Positions 27,337 through 36,460 of a DNA stretch of 64,000 nt are shown piece after piece. Below the pieces are notes generated by a model. It was not told where the DNA came from. It was given only the letters and a program-made list of their open reading frames with translations, and ran no database searches. Every line of letters begins with the position of its first letter. Position 1 is the stretch's first letter. Source of the DNA: Gemmobacter sp. 24YEA27 (GTDB lineage: Bacteria; Pseudomonadota; Alphaproteobacteria; Rhodobacterales; Rhodobacteraceae); assembly GCF_030052995.1 (NCBI RefSeq), contig NZ_JASJPW010000004.1, positions 129,734 to 193,733 of the forward strand, given 5' to 3'. A program made the translations under genes and the position numbers.

Positions 27337-28914
27337 TCAGCCGAAGGTGCCTTGGGAGGCGTCAATCTGCCCGTCGGGATACATGATCAGCCCCGAGAGG
27401 TTCTCGCGCATCCCGTGCATCAGCACCGAGGTGAACAGGGACAGCGCCGGAACCTTGTCGGCCAGCATCGGCATCAGATTGGTCTGAAGCGAGGTCTTGC
27501 GCGCTTCGAGGGAAGGCGAATTGCGTTCCTCATCCAGCGCCGCGTCAATCTCGGCATCTTCGATGCCGCAGATCCGTTTCGACGAGGAATGGAAATGCGA
27601 GCGCAGAACCAGATCCGGCTCTGGCGAACCTGTGGACCAGCCGCAATCGACCATATGGCCCGGACCACCGCCCGGACGGTCATAGAGACGCTCGTTCCAG
27701 GCCGCGACTTCCATCACGTTAAGCGTGACCTTGAAGCCCTGTTCCTGCATCAGCGCGGTGATGACCTCGCCATATTCCTTGGTTTTCGGGTAGAAGCCGG
27801 TCGAGGTGATATATTCCAGCTCCGGCAGGCCCTCACCATTCGGATAGCCGGCCTCGGCCAGCAGGCGCTGGCATTCCTCGGGGTTGTATTCCGGGTAGTT
27901 TTCAAGGTCGATATAGCCGAATTTGATCGGCGAGACAAAGTTCGCCGAGGCGTGACCGGCCGAGCCCATCACTTCCAGGATCAGCTCACGGTCGATGGCG
28001 TGGCAGGCGGCTTTGCGCACCAGCGGATTGTCGAAGGGCGCTTTCGAGCAACGGAACCAGAGATATTTGTTCTCGACCGAGACCTGGCGCTTGATGACGA
28101 TACCGTCCTCAGCCTCCAGCGTTTCGGCCTGTTCGGGCTCCAGCCGTTCGATAATATCGGCCTGGCCGGACATCAGCGACAGCATCCGCGTGGTGCCGTC
28201 ACCGACAAACGAGAAATTGACGCCCGGCACGGTCGGCGCGCCTTTGAAATAGCCCGGGAAGGCCTCCATCACGGTGTCATTGCCGCGCTGTTCGACGAAT
28301 TTGAACGGGCCGGTGCCGTTCAGACGCTGCGAGAGCGGACCCGAGGGGCCACCCGCCACGTCATCCGCCGCGAGGATCGGCAGGTAAGACGCGAGGAAGA
28401 TGAACAAAGACGCGCCGTAGCCGCCTTTCGAAGTGTCGATGACGACGGTGAAATCATCCGGCGTGGTGACTTCGAACGTGTCGGTCGCACCCGGATAGAC
28501 CTGCTTCGGACGGTCCAGCCCCGAACCATATTCCAGCGTCGCCTTCACGTCTTTCGCGGTGAAGGGCTTGCCGTCATGGAAGGTCACGCCTTCGCGGAGT
28601 TTGATCTCCAGCGTATGGGCGTCGATTTCCCTGATCTCGGTCGCGAGTTCATAAACCACTTCATCGGGCTTTTCCGGCGTCATCGGCGCGCGGGTCAGAT
28701 AGCCCATCACGAAGCCTTCGATATTGGTCTGCGACAGCGTGGTATGCGCGGTCGGATCCCAGTTGCCGGTGATGTTTTCGGCCGAGAGGAAGGTGATGGG
28801 TTTCGTCGTCTGGGCCATGGCCGGGCCAAACAGGAAATTCGTATTGATCTGCGGCATGGCGGCAAGCGCGCCAAATCCCGCTGAATAGTTCATAAACTTC
28901 CGTCTGCTGATCAT
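27337..28914 (-). CDS. Periplasmic substrate-binding protein of an oligopeptide-type ABC importer
   Basis: Extracytoplasmic binding protein (SBP family 5), 525 aa, giving the importer its specificity. The N-terminus SRRKFMNYSAGFGALAAMP is a Tat-type signal, so it is exported folded. The mature protein has the family pattern TLEIKLREGVTFHDGKPFTA, then NGTGPFKF, then NPLVRKAACHAIDREL. Family members bind di- and oligopeptides, glutathione, opines, nickel complexes or sugars; the ligand here is not evident. The start at 28914 is preferred over 28926 because GGAGAGAG sits just before it. Fourth-family neighbours (phosphatase, amidohydrolase, kinases) argue against ordinary peptide uptake. Confidence 0.88.
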   Translation of the reverse strand: MISRRKFMNYSAGFGALAAMPQINTNFLFGPAMAQTTKPITFLSAENITGNWDPTAHTTLSQTNIEGFVMGYLTRAPMTPEKPDEVVYELATEIREIDAHTLEIKLREGVTFHDGKPFTAKDVKATLEYGSGLDRPKQVYPGATDTFEVTTPDDFTVVIDTSKGGYGASLFIFLASYLPILAADDVAGGPSGPLSQRLNGTGPFKFVEQRGNDTVMEAFPGYFKGAPTVPGVNFSFVGDGTTRMLSLMSGQADIIERLEPEQAETLEAEDGIVIKRQVSVENKYLWFRCSKAPFDNPLVRKAACHAIDRELILEVMGSAGHASANFVSPIKFGYIDLENYPEYNPEECQRLLAEAGYPNGEGLPELEYITSTGFYPKTKEYGEVITALMQEQGFKVTLNVMEVAAWNERLYDRPGGGPGHMVDCGWSTGSPEPDLVLRSHFHSSSKRICGIEDAEIDAALDEERNSPSLEARKTSLQTNLMPMLADKVPALSLFTSVLMHGMRENLSGLIMYPDGQIDASQGTFG

Positions 28915-29020
28915 TTCTCTCTCCATGTTGGATGCCCGGTACCGATTTCTGGCTTTTCCGGGCTTTGGTTATTTGTCGCCGCATGATGATTTGGCCCCAT
29001 GCGTGCGGGGTATTTCTGTA

Positions 29021-29839
29021 TCAGCCAGGGTGCTCCGGCGCCTGGCCCGACAGATGGTGCAACACTTCGGCATGCAACTCCGGCGTGGCCGAGGCGACGA
29101 CATCACCGGCAGATTGCAGCGTGAGCGGGCGGCCATCCCAGTCGGTGATCACGCCCCCTGCGCCTTCGACCACCGCGACAAGCGGCAGGTAATCGAAAGG
29201 CTGCAGCCCGGTTTCGATGACGAGATCGCAATGCCCCGAAGCCAGCAGCCCGTAATTGTAGCAATCGCCGCCATATCGGGTCAGCCGGCCCCTGGAGCTG
29301 ACCGCGTCAAAGGCTGCTTTCGAGCGGCCAGGAAAGGCGAATGGATTGGTCGTATAGATCCAGGCATCGACAAGTGCCTTGCAGCTGCGGGTCTGGCAGG
29401 GTGCACCATTAAATGTGCTCGGCCCGCCCGTGCTCCCCTGCCAGCGCTCGCCAAGCGCGGGCATGTCGATCTGCCCCAGCACCGGCACGCCGTCTTCCAG
29501 AAGTGCGATCAGGCCGCCATAAAGCGGATGCCCGGTCACGAAACTTTTGGTGCCGTCAATCGGATCGACCACCCAGATGCGGCGGCTGTCGAGATTGCTC
29601 GGTGCTTCTTCCTCACCGAATATCCCGTCTTCGGGGAATTTCTCCGCGATCATGCGGCGCAGCATGGCCTCGGTCGCGCGGTCAGCGATGGTGACCGGCG
29701 ATTTGTCCTCCTTGTCCTCTACCTCAATCGGGCGGCGGAACCAGGACAGGGTAATCTCTTTCGCAGCCTCAGCCGCCTGCGTCAGGAAACGCAGTTCATC
29801 ACCGGGGTCCGATTTGGAATCTCGTGGCATTTGTTGCAC
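29021..29839 (-). CDS. Inositol-monophosphatase-fold phosphatase (HisN-like)
   Basis: Mg-dependent phosphatase of 272 aa. Seen: first metal ligand in IFGEEEA, then DPIDGTKSF with the catalytic Asp/Asp/Thr, GGDCYNYG, and the last ligand Asp in LQPFDYLPLVAVVEGAGG. The TKSFVTGHPLYGGLIAL region is like the histidinol-phosphate phosphatase branch, but no his genes are nearby. First gene of the leftward operon phosphatase - binding protein - permeases - ATPase - amidohydrolase - two kinases, facing the DeoR regulator. Opposing kinase and phosphatase functions in one operon suggest a phosphorylated intermediate is handled. Confidence 0.85.
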   Translation of the reverse strand: MQQMPRDSKSDPGDELRFLTQAAEAAKEITLSWFRRPIEVEDKEDKSPVTIADRATEAMLRRMIAEKFPEDGIFGEEEAPSNLDSRRIWVVDPIDGTKSFVTGHPLYGGLIALLEDGVPVLGQIDMPALGERWQGSTGGPSTFNGAPCQTRSCKALVDAWIYTTNPFAFPGRSKAAFDAVSSRGRLTRYGGDCYNYGLLASGHCDLVIETGLQPFDYLPLVAVVEGAGGVITDWDGRPLTLQSAGDVVASATPELHAEVLHHLSGQAPEHPG

Positions 29840-29858
29840 CTGCGAGGCATTTCTTCGT

Positions 29859-29902
29859 CAAACTAGTAGCGATTCGCACAAACGCGCAACAAAATTAGTT
29901 TG
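29859..29902. promoter_or_regulatory. Inverted repeat in the DeoR/operon divergent region
   Basis: CAAACTA (29859-29865) and its complement TAGTTTG (29896-29902), 30 nt apart, 20 bp upstream of the phosphatase start. Paired half-sites in the divergent control region are a reasonable operator for the DeoR regulator. Confidence 0.4.
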
Positions 29903-30045
29903 TCAGATGCAAAAAATTGTGGATTCAATTGCGGCATAGGGCAAATCGCGGGCAGCTAAGCGGCGGATTGACTGCTGAACTGGCCGAAACCGCCGTATTT
30001 GAGGGTGGATTGCCACATGGTTTTGGGTTTTTGTGGAATTTCTTT

Positions 30046-30057
30046 GGCTTTAAAGCC
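30046..30057. promoter_or_regulatory. 12-bp perfect palindrome upstream of the DeoR gene
   Basis: GGCTTTAAAGCC, 20 bp before the regulator ATG; possible autoregulation site. Confidence 0.35.
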
Positions 30058-30077
30058 GGTGAAGAATGAGGTGACAC

Positions 30078-30850
30078 ATGTGGTCGCATGAGCGGCAGGC
30101 GCAGATCCTCGGTCAGCTGACCGCCCGGCAGAAGGTTTCAACCGGCGAGCTTGCCACACAATTCGATGTCTCGCGCGAGACGATCCGGCGCGATCTTCTG
30201 GAAATGGAGGAGAGCGGGCTTCTGAACCGCGTCCATGGCGGCGCGACCCTCGCGCGATCCGGGATCGAACCCGAGCCGGCCTATGAAATGCGCCGCGCCG
30301 AGAATGTGGCCCAGAAAACCGCCATCGGGCGCAAGGCCCTGACCCTGGTCCCCGAGGGATCGACGCTTTTCATTGACACCGGCACCACCACCATCGCTTT
30401 CGCGCGCGAACTGGCGGCGCGGGGCAATATCCGCGTGATCACCAATTCCTTTGAGATCGCCCGCATCATGTCTGCGGGGCGTGAATGCGACATCCTTCTG
30501 CTTGGGGGCGGCCGCATCGCGATGTGCCAGCGACCTATGGCGAGATGACCTTGTCGCAGATCGACCGCTTCCTCGCCGATTTCGCTGTCATCTCGCCGGT
30601 GGGTCTGCATGCCGACCGCGGCGTCACTGATTACGAATTGCATGAGGCCGAGGTCGCCCGGGCGATGATGCGTCGCGCCCAGTCGAATATTCTGCTCTGC
30701 GATTCCGGAAAGATCGGCGCGGAAAGCCGGGTCTCGATCTGTCGTCTTGAGGAGATCAACCATCTGGTCACCGATCCTCATCCGCGCGGTGCCAGCCTGA
30801 CCCTGACGCGCGGCACGGTGCATTTTTGCGAGGTTGCGACAGGCAGTTGA
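30078..30850 (+). CDS. DeoR/GlpR-family repressor, one frameshift
   Basis: Transcription factor of 257 aa after repair. An N-terminal DeoR helix-turn-helix (STGELATQFDVSRETIRRDL) is followed by NRVHGGATL and a sugar-phosphate-isomerase-like sensor domain (FIDTGTTTIAFARELA, then ISPVGLHADRGVTDYELHEA). One base is lost near 30520, between LLLGGGRI and VPATYGEM. DeoR regulators usually respond to phosphorylated sugars or polyols, which fits control of the divergent operon with two kinases and a phosphatase. Followed directly by a 12-C tract. Confidence 0.85.
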
Positions 30851-30862
30851 CCCCCCCCCCCC
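30851..30862. repeat. Run of twelve C
   Basis: Starts at the base after the DeoR stop codon, between convergent genes. Longest homopolymer noticed in the window; length should be treated as approximate. Confidence 0.9.
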
Positions 30863-30989
30863 GATGGCTTGCAGGGGCCCGGCCTCACCCGGCCATTCGC
30901 CCGCCCGGCACGGGAAATGCTGCTGCCCCGGCGGCGGCGCAGAGATCCAGGCGGAAAACACACAGGCCTGGTACGCAGCGGGTGCGCGT

Positions 30990-32217
30990 TCAGGCACCGT
31001 CACGACCTGGCAATCTTCTGAAATCACTCCCCGAAGGTGACTGAAACACAGAGAGACCGAACTCTGGCAGGACGCCGTAAAGGTGGTCGAAAATATCCGA
31101 CTGTATGCCCTCATAGGCCACCCAGGCGATGGTGTTCGTAAAGCAATAGATCTCGATCGGCAGCCCGTCAGCCTCGGGGGAAGCTGACGCACGATCATCG
31201 TCATGTCCTGACGAAGCTGCGAATGCGCCTTGAGATAACTCTCCACATAGGCGCGGAAGGTGCCGATATTGGTCAGGCGGCGGCGGTTCGAGCTGACCTC
31301 ATCGGGCTCAAGGACCGCGTTCCAGTCCGACAGTTCACGGGTCTTGCGCTCGATATAGCTTCTGATGGGCTTCATCTGCTGCAGTCGAAGCAACTCGTCA
31401 TCCGAAAGATAGCGGATGGTATTCTGGTCAATGTTAAGTGAGCGCTTGATCCTGCGCCCGCCGGTCTCCTGCATTCCGCGCCAGTTCTTAAAGGGCTGGG
31501 TTACGAGATTCCGGATCGGAACCGTCGTGATCGTCTTATCCCAGTTCTGGACCTTTACCGTATGGAGCGCGATCTCGATCACATCGCCATCGGCATTCTG
31601 GGCCGGCATTTCCACCCAGTCACCAACCTTGACCATGTCGGTGGAGCTGATCTGAACCGATGCGACCAGCGACAGCAGCGTATCCTGAAAGACGAGGATG
31701 AGAACGGCGGTCAGCGCCCCAAGTCCGGAGAGAAGGATCAGGGGCGAGCGGTCGATGACCGCCGCAACCATCAGGATCGCCGCAATGCCATAGACGAGAA
31801 TTGTCGCAACCTGAACATAGCCCTTGATGGATCTGCCATTGCCCGCAGAACGCCGGTTCCAGATGGTGTGGAACAGCCCGAGCGCCGCCGAGATGGCCAT
31901 CGCAAAAACCAGGATGTTGAATGCGTTCGCGACGTTTCGGACGATTGTGGCGATGGCAAAGGGCAAACCCGGTACCTGCATGATGCCGGCAGAAATCACC
32001 AGGGCAGGCGCGGCATTGGCGATCCTTGCAATCACCCCGGACCGTACAACCTCGGGTCCCTGGATATACTGGACCCCTTCGATCAGGCGGTGAAGGAGTT
32101 TCACCAGCACCGCCTTGGTAACGATGTTCACCAGGAGTGCGGCAAGGATCAGCGCACTGAGCCAGAATAGGTTTCGACCCAGGGTGTATCGACCGCGAAG
32201 GCCCAGAGGTTATGCAT
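30990..32217 (-). CDS. MscS-family mechanosensitive channel, two frameshifts
   Basis: Small-conductance mechanosensitive channel of the YbdG-like branch, 409 aa after repair, opening under hypo-osmotic stress. N-terminal segment MHNLWAFAVDTPW, then (after one lost base near 32175) several membrane helices (NLFWLSALILAALLVNIVTK and beyond), the pore-lining helix LGALTAVLILVFQDTLLSLV, then the MscS beta-domain KVGDWVEMPAQNADGDV. A second lost base near 31180 separates VRQLPP from the C-terminal LPIEIYCFTNTIAWVAYEG. Converges with the DeoR gene. Confidence 0.85.
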
Positions 32218-32846
32218 AATCTTAGTCTCTCATCTGCCGGTTTTGCCTGCGAAAGGGTGACCCTGCCTTGTGCCCTCTCAGGCGTCTCGGGGCAATGTCA
32301 CGACCGGCCAGTCTGTCGGCATCGTGATCACTATCCATGCGGGATCGTGGGCTTACGCAGAGTGAAAGGCCAGGTCCGGCCAGGAATGTATTTCACGCAT
32401 TCGGGGCATTGTTGCGAAAACGGCTGTTGGCCCGAGTTGCACCTTTCCCCCTTACATCCAGGACAGGCGCTGGATCCCGGCAGTGCCGAGGCCATAGAAG
32501 CGGTACATCCGGAGCAGGTGATCACCCATGGTTCGAGAGACCCTGCGACCCGATGCCGGTCTGGACTTCGGCTGTCTGACGGTCCGGATCACGTGAGGCG
32601 ATGCATTCCCGCAAACGCCTTGAGGCAGCTCACGCTTCCCGTCGCAACGTTCGCGCCACTTGGCATCCCCTGTCGGGTAAAATACTGGATGCCGCAGCAT
32701 GATCGTGAGATGGCCTGCGGCAACTATGTGTTCAGCCGGATCGACGCGGCCTTGCACAAAATGGCGTCAGCCTGAAGTCATGGGGGAATGTTCCGGCGTA
32801 AGAGCCCGCAGCCCCCCGCCATCCGACCAGAACGGAGACCGACACG
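32218..32846. other. Gene-free stretch between mscS and rsuA
   Basis: Holds copy 2 of the 225-bp repeat; the rest shows no gene. The ORF across 32212-32775 on the plus strand follows the repeat and has no independent support. Confidence 0.45.
32407..32631. repeat. Dispersed 225-bp repeat, copy 2
   Basis: Partner of 19621-19845 at a constant offset of 12786 bp with no net gaps. The minus-strand frame (protein ending GTAGIQRLSWM) is open in this copy as in the other. Diverged, so an old duplication or old insertion events. Confidence 0.7.
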
Positions 32847-33579
32847 ATGCCGAAAGCCGTAACCGCCCGGATCGACAAATTGCTCTCCTCTATGGGCTAT
32901 GGATCGCGCAGCGAGATCGGCCGGCTGGCGCGCGCCGGGCGGATCACACTGGATGGGGCAAAACCCGTCGATGTCACAAGCCGTATCACGGTTGACGCGG
33001 ATCTGCCGGCACGCCTGAGTGTCGATGACGCGCCGCTTGATCCCGTGGCAGGGATGGTGATCCTTATGAACAAGCCCGCCGGCGTGACCTGTTCGCACAG
33101 CGAAGCGGGACCCCTGGTCTACGGCCTGCTGCCGCAGCGCTGGCGGCAGCGTGATCCGGTCCTCTCGACGGTCGGCCGGCTTGACAAAGAGACCTCTGGT
33201 CTCCTGCTCCTGACCGACGATGGCGATCTTCTGCACCGGATCATCAGCCCGCGACGCAAGGTCAGCAAGACCTATCGCGCCACCCTCGCCCGCCCGCTGA
33301 ACGGCGACGAGGCAGCGCTGTTTGCCTCAGGTGACCTGATGCTGAAAGGTGAGACAAAACCGCTTGATCCCGCGGTTCTGGAAATCCTGTCGCCGACCGA
33401 AGCCCTGCTGACGATCACGGAGGGGCGATACCATCAGGTGCGACGCATGTTCGCGCCTGCGGCAATCATGTCGAGGCGCTGCATCGTGAGAGCCTGGGGC
33501 AGCTGCGCCTGCCGGATGATCTGGCGGCGGTTCCTGGAGGCTGCTCGGGGCGGAGGATCAGCAGCGGGTCTTTCTGTAG
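32847..33579 (+). CDS. rsuA: 16S rRNA pseudouridine(516) synthase RsuA, two frameshifts
   Basis: Converts U516 of 16S rRNA to pseudouridine; cytosolic. The S4 RNA-binding domain covers residues about 5-60 (IDKLLSSMGYGSRSEIGRLA), followed by the catalytic core with the essential Asp in GRLDKETSGLLLLTDDG and the conserved EGRYHQVRRMFA. After that the frame breaks twice: one base lost near 33460 (true continuation GNHVEALHRESLGQLRLPDD) and one near 33530 (continuation WRLLGAEDQQRVFL, stop at 33579). Repaired length 244 aa is normal. Monocistronic. Confidence 0.88.
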
Positions 33580-33868
33580 GATGTTCCCGGCCGGAACCGG
33601 GTCGCACAGGTTTCGACCCGGAAGTGCTTTGGCGGCCGGGCGTATTCCCATAGTCTGAAGATAAGCCCATTTCTGTGCCTGACTGCGGCACAGCGGCCTG
33701 CGCCAGGGTCAGACCGGTCACAGGGCGGGCACTCGGTCCCTGATCAACGCAATTCCAGGCAACCGGAACCAGAAATACGCGGCGGGGCGTTGCCCCGAAG
33801 GTTTTCGCGCTTACCCAGCGGCTCCAAAGGCACTATGCACCCTCATCTTACATATCCGGGGTCCGGTC

Positions 33869-34413
33869 ATGGCGCAGAATGCCACCATCTACAAAGTCGA
33901 GCTGTCCGTGGCCGATATGGATCGCCACTATTACGAAACCCACAAGCTGACCGTTGCCAAACACCCTTCCGAGACGGATGAGCGGCTGATGGTGCGACTT
34001 CTTGCCTTCGCTCTCAATGCCGAAGCCGAGCTGGAGATGACCAGGGGCCTCTCAACGGATGACGAACCGGACATCTGCAGAAAAGCCTGAGCGGCGATCT
34101 TGAACTATGGGTCGCACTGGGCCTGCCCAGCGAGAAGGTCATTCGCCAGTCCTGCAGCAAGTCCAAAAAGGTCACCGTCTACGCCTATGGCGGCAGGCAG
34201 GCCGAGATCTGGTGGGATAAAATCAAGGGCAGCTCCGCGCGCTTCGACAATCTCCAGGTGATCAACCTGACACAGGAAGACACGGCCGGGCTGGCGAAGG
34301 AGGCAAATCGCTCGATGAAGCTGCAGGTCAATATCCAGGATGGCGACGTGATGGTCAGCGTCGATGGCAGCGTGCTTTACCTCAGCCCGACGAAATGGAA
34401 GGCAGCGGCATAG
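33869..34413 (+). CDS. yaeQ: YaeQ family protein, one frameshift
   Basis: 181 residues after adding one base near 34080 (EPDI, then QKSLSGDLELWVALGLPSEK), which is exactly the size of YaeQ. Starts MAQNATIYKVELSVADMDRH and ends SVLYLSPTKWKA. YaeQ proteins have a PD-(D/E)XK nuclease-like fold; E. coli YaeQ was picked up as a multicopy suppressor of rfaH. No activity is established. Alone on its strand. Confidence 0.88.
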
Positions 34414-34726
34414 CGGGCACCTGATCGCGATGTGACGGCCGGAAGCCCCCAATCGCTGATCCGCAAGCCCTGCACGCGCCTTTTGGGCCAGGCAGATATG
34501 CACTGACCCGAGCGGCTGCAGAACAAGCGCCGAAAATGGCGTCCGCTGTTGCAGGTGGTCGCATTTTGATCGGTCAGTCCCTCTGTGATGCCCAAAAAAG
34601 GAAGAACCCATACCTGTGGCCTGGCTGAGGCAGGACACCGGCCCATGTACCCGACGCTCCGTCACGGACACAGGCGGCAGACAGTCCACGGAGAGGCAGC
34701 AAGGCAATCAATTCTCTGGGGGGAAC
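34414..34726. other. Gene-free stretch before the MFS gene
   Basis: No convincing gene. The leftward ORF of 200 codons (34105-34707) is mostly antisense to yaeQ and has no family pattern. Confidence 0.4.
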
Positions 34727-36034
34727 ATGGCTTCTCAAACTGAAACGGGCGGGCCTGGCCTGATACGGCTGGATGAGGCGCCCATGCGGCCCGTCCATAT
34801 TCTTGCGGCGGCGGCGGTTCTTGGAGGCGCCGCGCTTGACGGCTATGTGCTGGGGATTGTCGGACCGGCCCTGGCTCTTGCGAAACAGGAGATGGAGCTT
34901 TCCGCCCTGGGTCAGGGCTGATCGCGGCAAGTGCCCTGATCGGCGTCTTTATCGGCGGGCTCTTCTTTGGCAACCTGGCCGACCGCTTTGGCCGCAGGCC
35001 GGTATTCTCCTGGAATCTGCTGGCTTTCGTTCTGCTCTCGGTCTTGCAGCTTTTCGTGCAGGAGGTCTGGCAGCTGGTGCTCTTGCGCCTTGCGCTTGGT
35101 CTGGCGGTCGGGGTGGAATATGCGGTCGGCACCTCGGTTCTTGCCGAATTCTCGCGCCGCAAAGGGCGGGGCGTGTTGCTGGGCAGCTTTGCCGTGGGCT
35201 GGCAGGTCGGGTTCACCATCGCCTTTGTCTATGGCAACCTGATCTATTCCGGCGACAACTGGCGGCTCTTGCTGGCAACCAGCGCGATTCCGGCGCTGCT
35301 GGTGTTTTTGCTGCGCATAGGCCTGCCGGAAACGCCGATGTGGCTGAAGGCGCGCGGCCGCGACGCCGAGGCGCAGGCTGTGGTCGAACGCCATTTCGGC
35401 AAGGGCTTTGCAATCCCTGATGTGGAGCTGAAGCTCAACCAGCCCTCGGCGCGTGAATTGCTGAAAGGGCCGAATGTCCGTCAGCATCTCTATTCCGGCC
35501 TGTTCTGGTTCTGCCAGGTGGGCCGTTCTTCGCGATCTTCACTTTTATCGGGCCGGTATTCGACTCGCTCGGGATCGAGGATCAGACCACGGTCGATATC
35601 TGGCTGAACCTTGTGCAGATTCTGGGGCGGTTTTCGGCCTTTTCCTGATCGCCTGGCTCAGCCGCCGCCATTTTGTCATTTTCACCTTCGCGGTAATGTT
35701 CGTGACGCTGCTGGCGATCGGTCTGTTCCCGCAGGCGCCGATCTGGGTGATTGTCGGCCTTTTCGCGGCCTATATGTTTGTCGCACCTGCGGCCAATAAC
35801 ATCCAGTATGTCTATCCCGCCGAGATTTTCGACACGCATCTGCGCTCGACCGGGGTTGGGTTCTCGGCGGCTTTCTCGCGGATCTCGGCGGCAGCGGCGG
35901 TCTATCTCCTGCCCTATGCGCTTGAGACCCTCGGCGCATCGGCAGCGCTGCTGATCATGGCGGGCCTTCCGCTTCTGGGGCTGGTGATGTCCATCCTTTG
36001 GGCCCCCGAGACCAAAAGCAAAGCCCTGCTCTGA
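34727..36034 (+). CDS. MFS transporter (sugar/metabolite porter type), three frameshifts
   Basis: Twelve-helix major-facilitator permease, 436 aa after restoring one base at each of about 34918, 35520 and 35625. Signature loops: FGNLADRFGRRPVF between helices 2 and 3, GLPETPMWL after helix 6, PAANNIQYVYPAEIFDTHLR before helix 11. This set resembles the metabolite:H+ symporter/sugar porter group. The substrate cannot be told; an N-terminal helix with GGAALDGYVLGIVGPAL fits too. ATG at 34727 has GGGGGGAA before it. A hairpin at 36050-36075 follows. Confidence 0.82.
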
Positions 36035-36049
36035 GCGCGGCATACCTTG

Positions 36050-36075
36050 CGGCCCGGGCAGTCCTGTCCGGGCCG
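36050..36075 (+). terminator. Stem-loop after the MFS gene
   Basis: CGGCCCGG (36050-36057) pairs with CCGGGCCG (36068-36075), 15 nt after the stop codon; no T-run. Confidence 0.55.
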
Positions 36076-36460
36076 GAAACCGCAAGAGTTGAGACCCCGA
36101 CTGCCGGTTCAGGCCAGGCCTCCGGCTAGACCGTCTTTTGCGTCCTCCCGCCCGGGTCACGTCACCTCCGAACCGGGCCTTCCCTCTCAGGGATGCTGCC
36201 CATATCATCCTGACGAGGAACAGCATTCAGCGCTCATTGCCGTCGCGGAACAAGCACATGATGAGGCCCCCTGCGCTTTCATGGCGAACGCAATGCGCAG
36301 CCGCCAAATCCAACAGGCCATCAGTATCCTTGCGTCCCGGGCTGGCTTTTCAAGGCATTTCGGCTTACTCCCATAGCGTGATCGTCTGTTATTATGAACC
36401 CGCTAAGGAATAGTCATGTAACTATGGCGCTGCCGGATCAGGTTGCTGGGGGAGACCAGG
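36076..36460. other. Gene-free stretch before the hybrid kinase
   Basis: No gene recognised. AT-richer sequence at about 36380-36425 probably contains the promoter of the kinase operon. Confidence 0.4.

Noticed and set aside
27055..28884. Rightward open frame of 609 codons
   Set aside because: Exactly antisense to the binding-protein gene in the mirrored codon phase; the product has no family pattern. It arises from high third-position GC.
30851..30862. Poly-C tract as a phase-variation switch of the DeoR gene
   Set aside because: It lies after the stop codon, so length changes would not alter the protein as read.
30281..30989. Continuation of the mscS frame for more than 200 codons past its conserved end
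   Set aside because: Results from the frameshift near 31180; the true C-terminal segment reads in another frame and stops at 30990.
33765..33791. GGAAC and CGTT upstream of yaeQ
   Set aside because: Spacer is 18 bases, longer than the 16-17 reported for EcfG promoters.
34105..34707. Leftward ORF of 200 codons near yaeQ
   Set aside because: Mostly antisense to yaeQ, Cys/Pro-rich without any recognisable motif.
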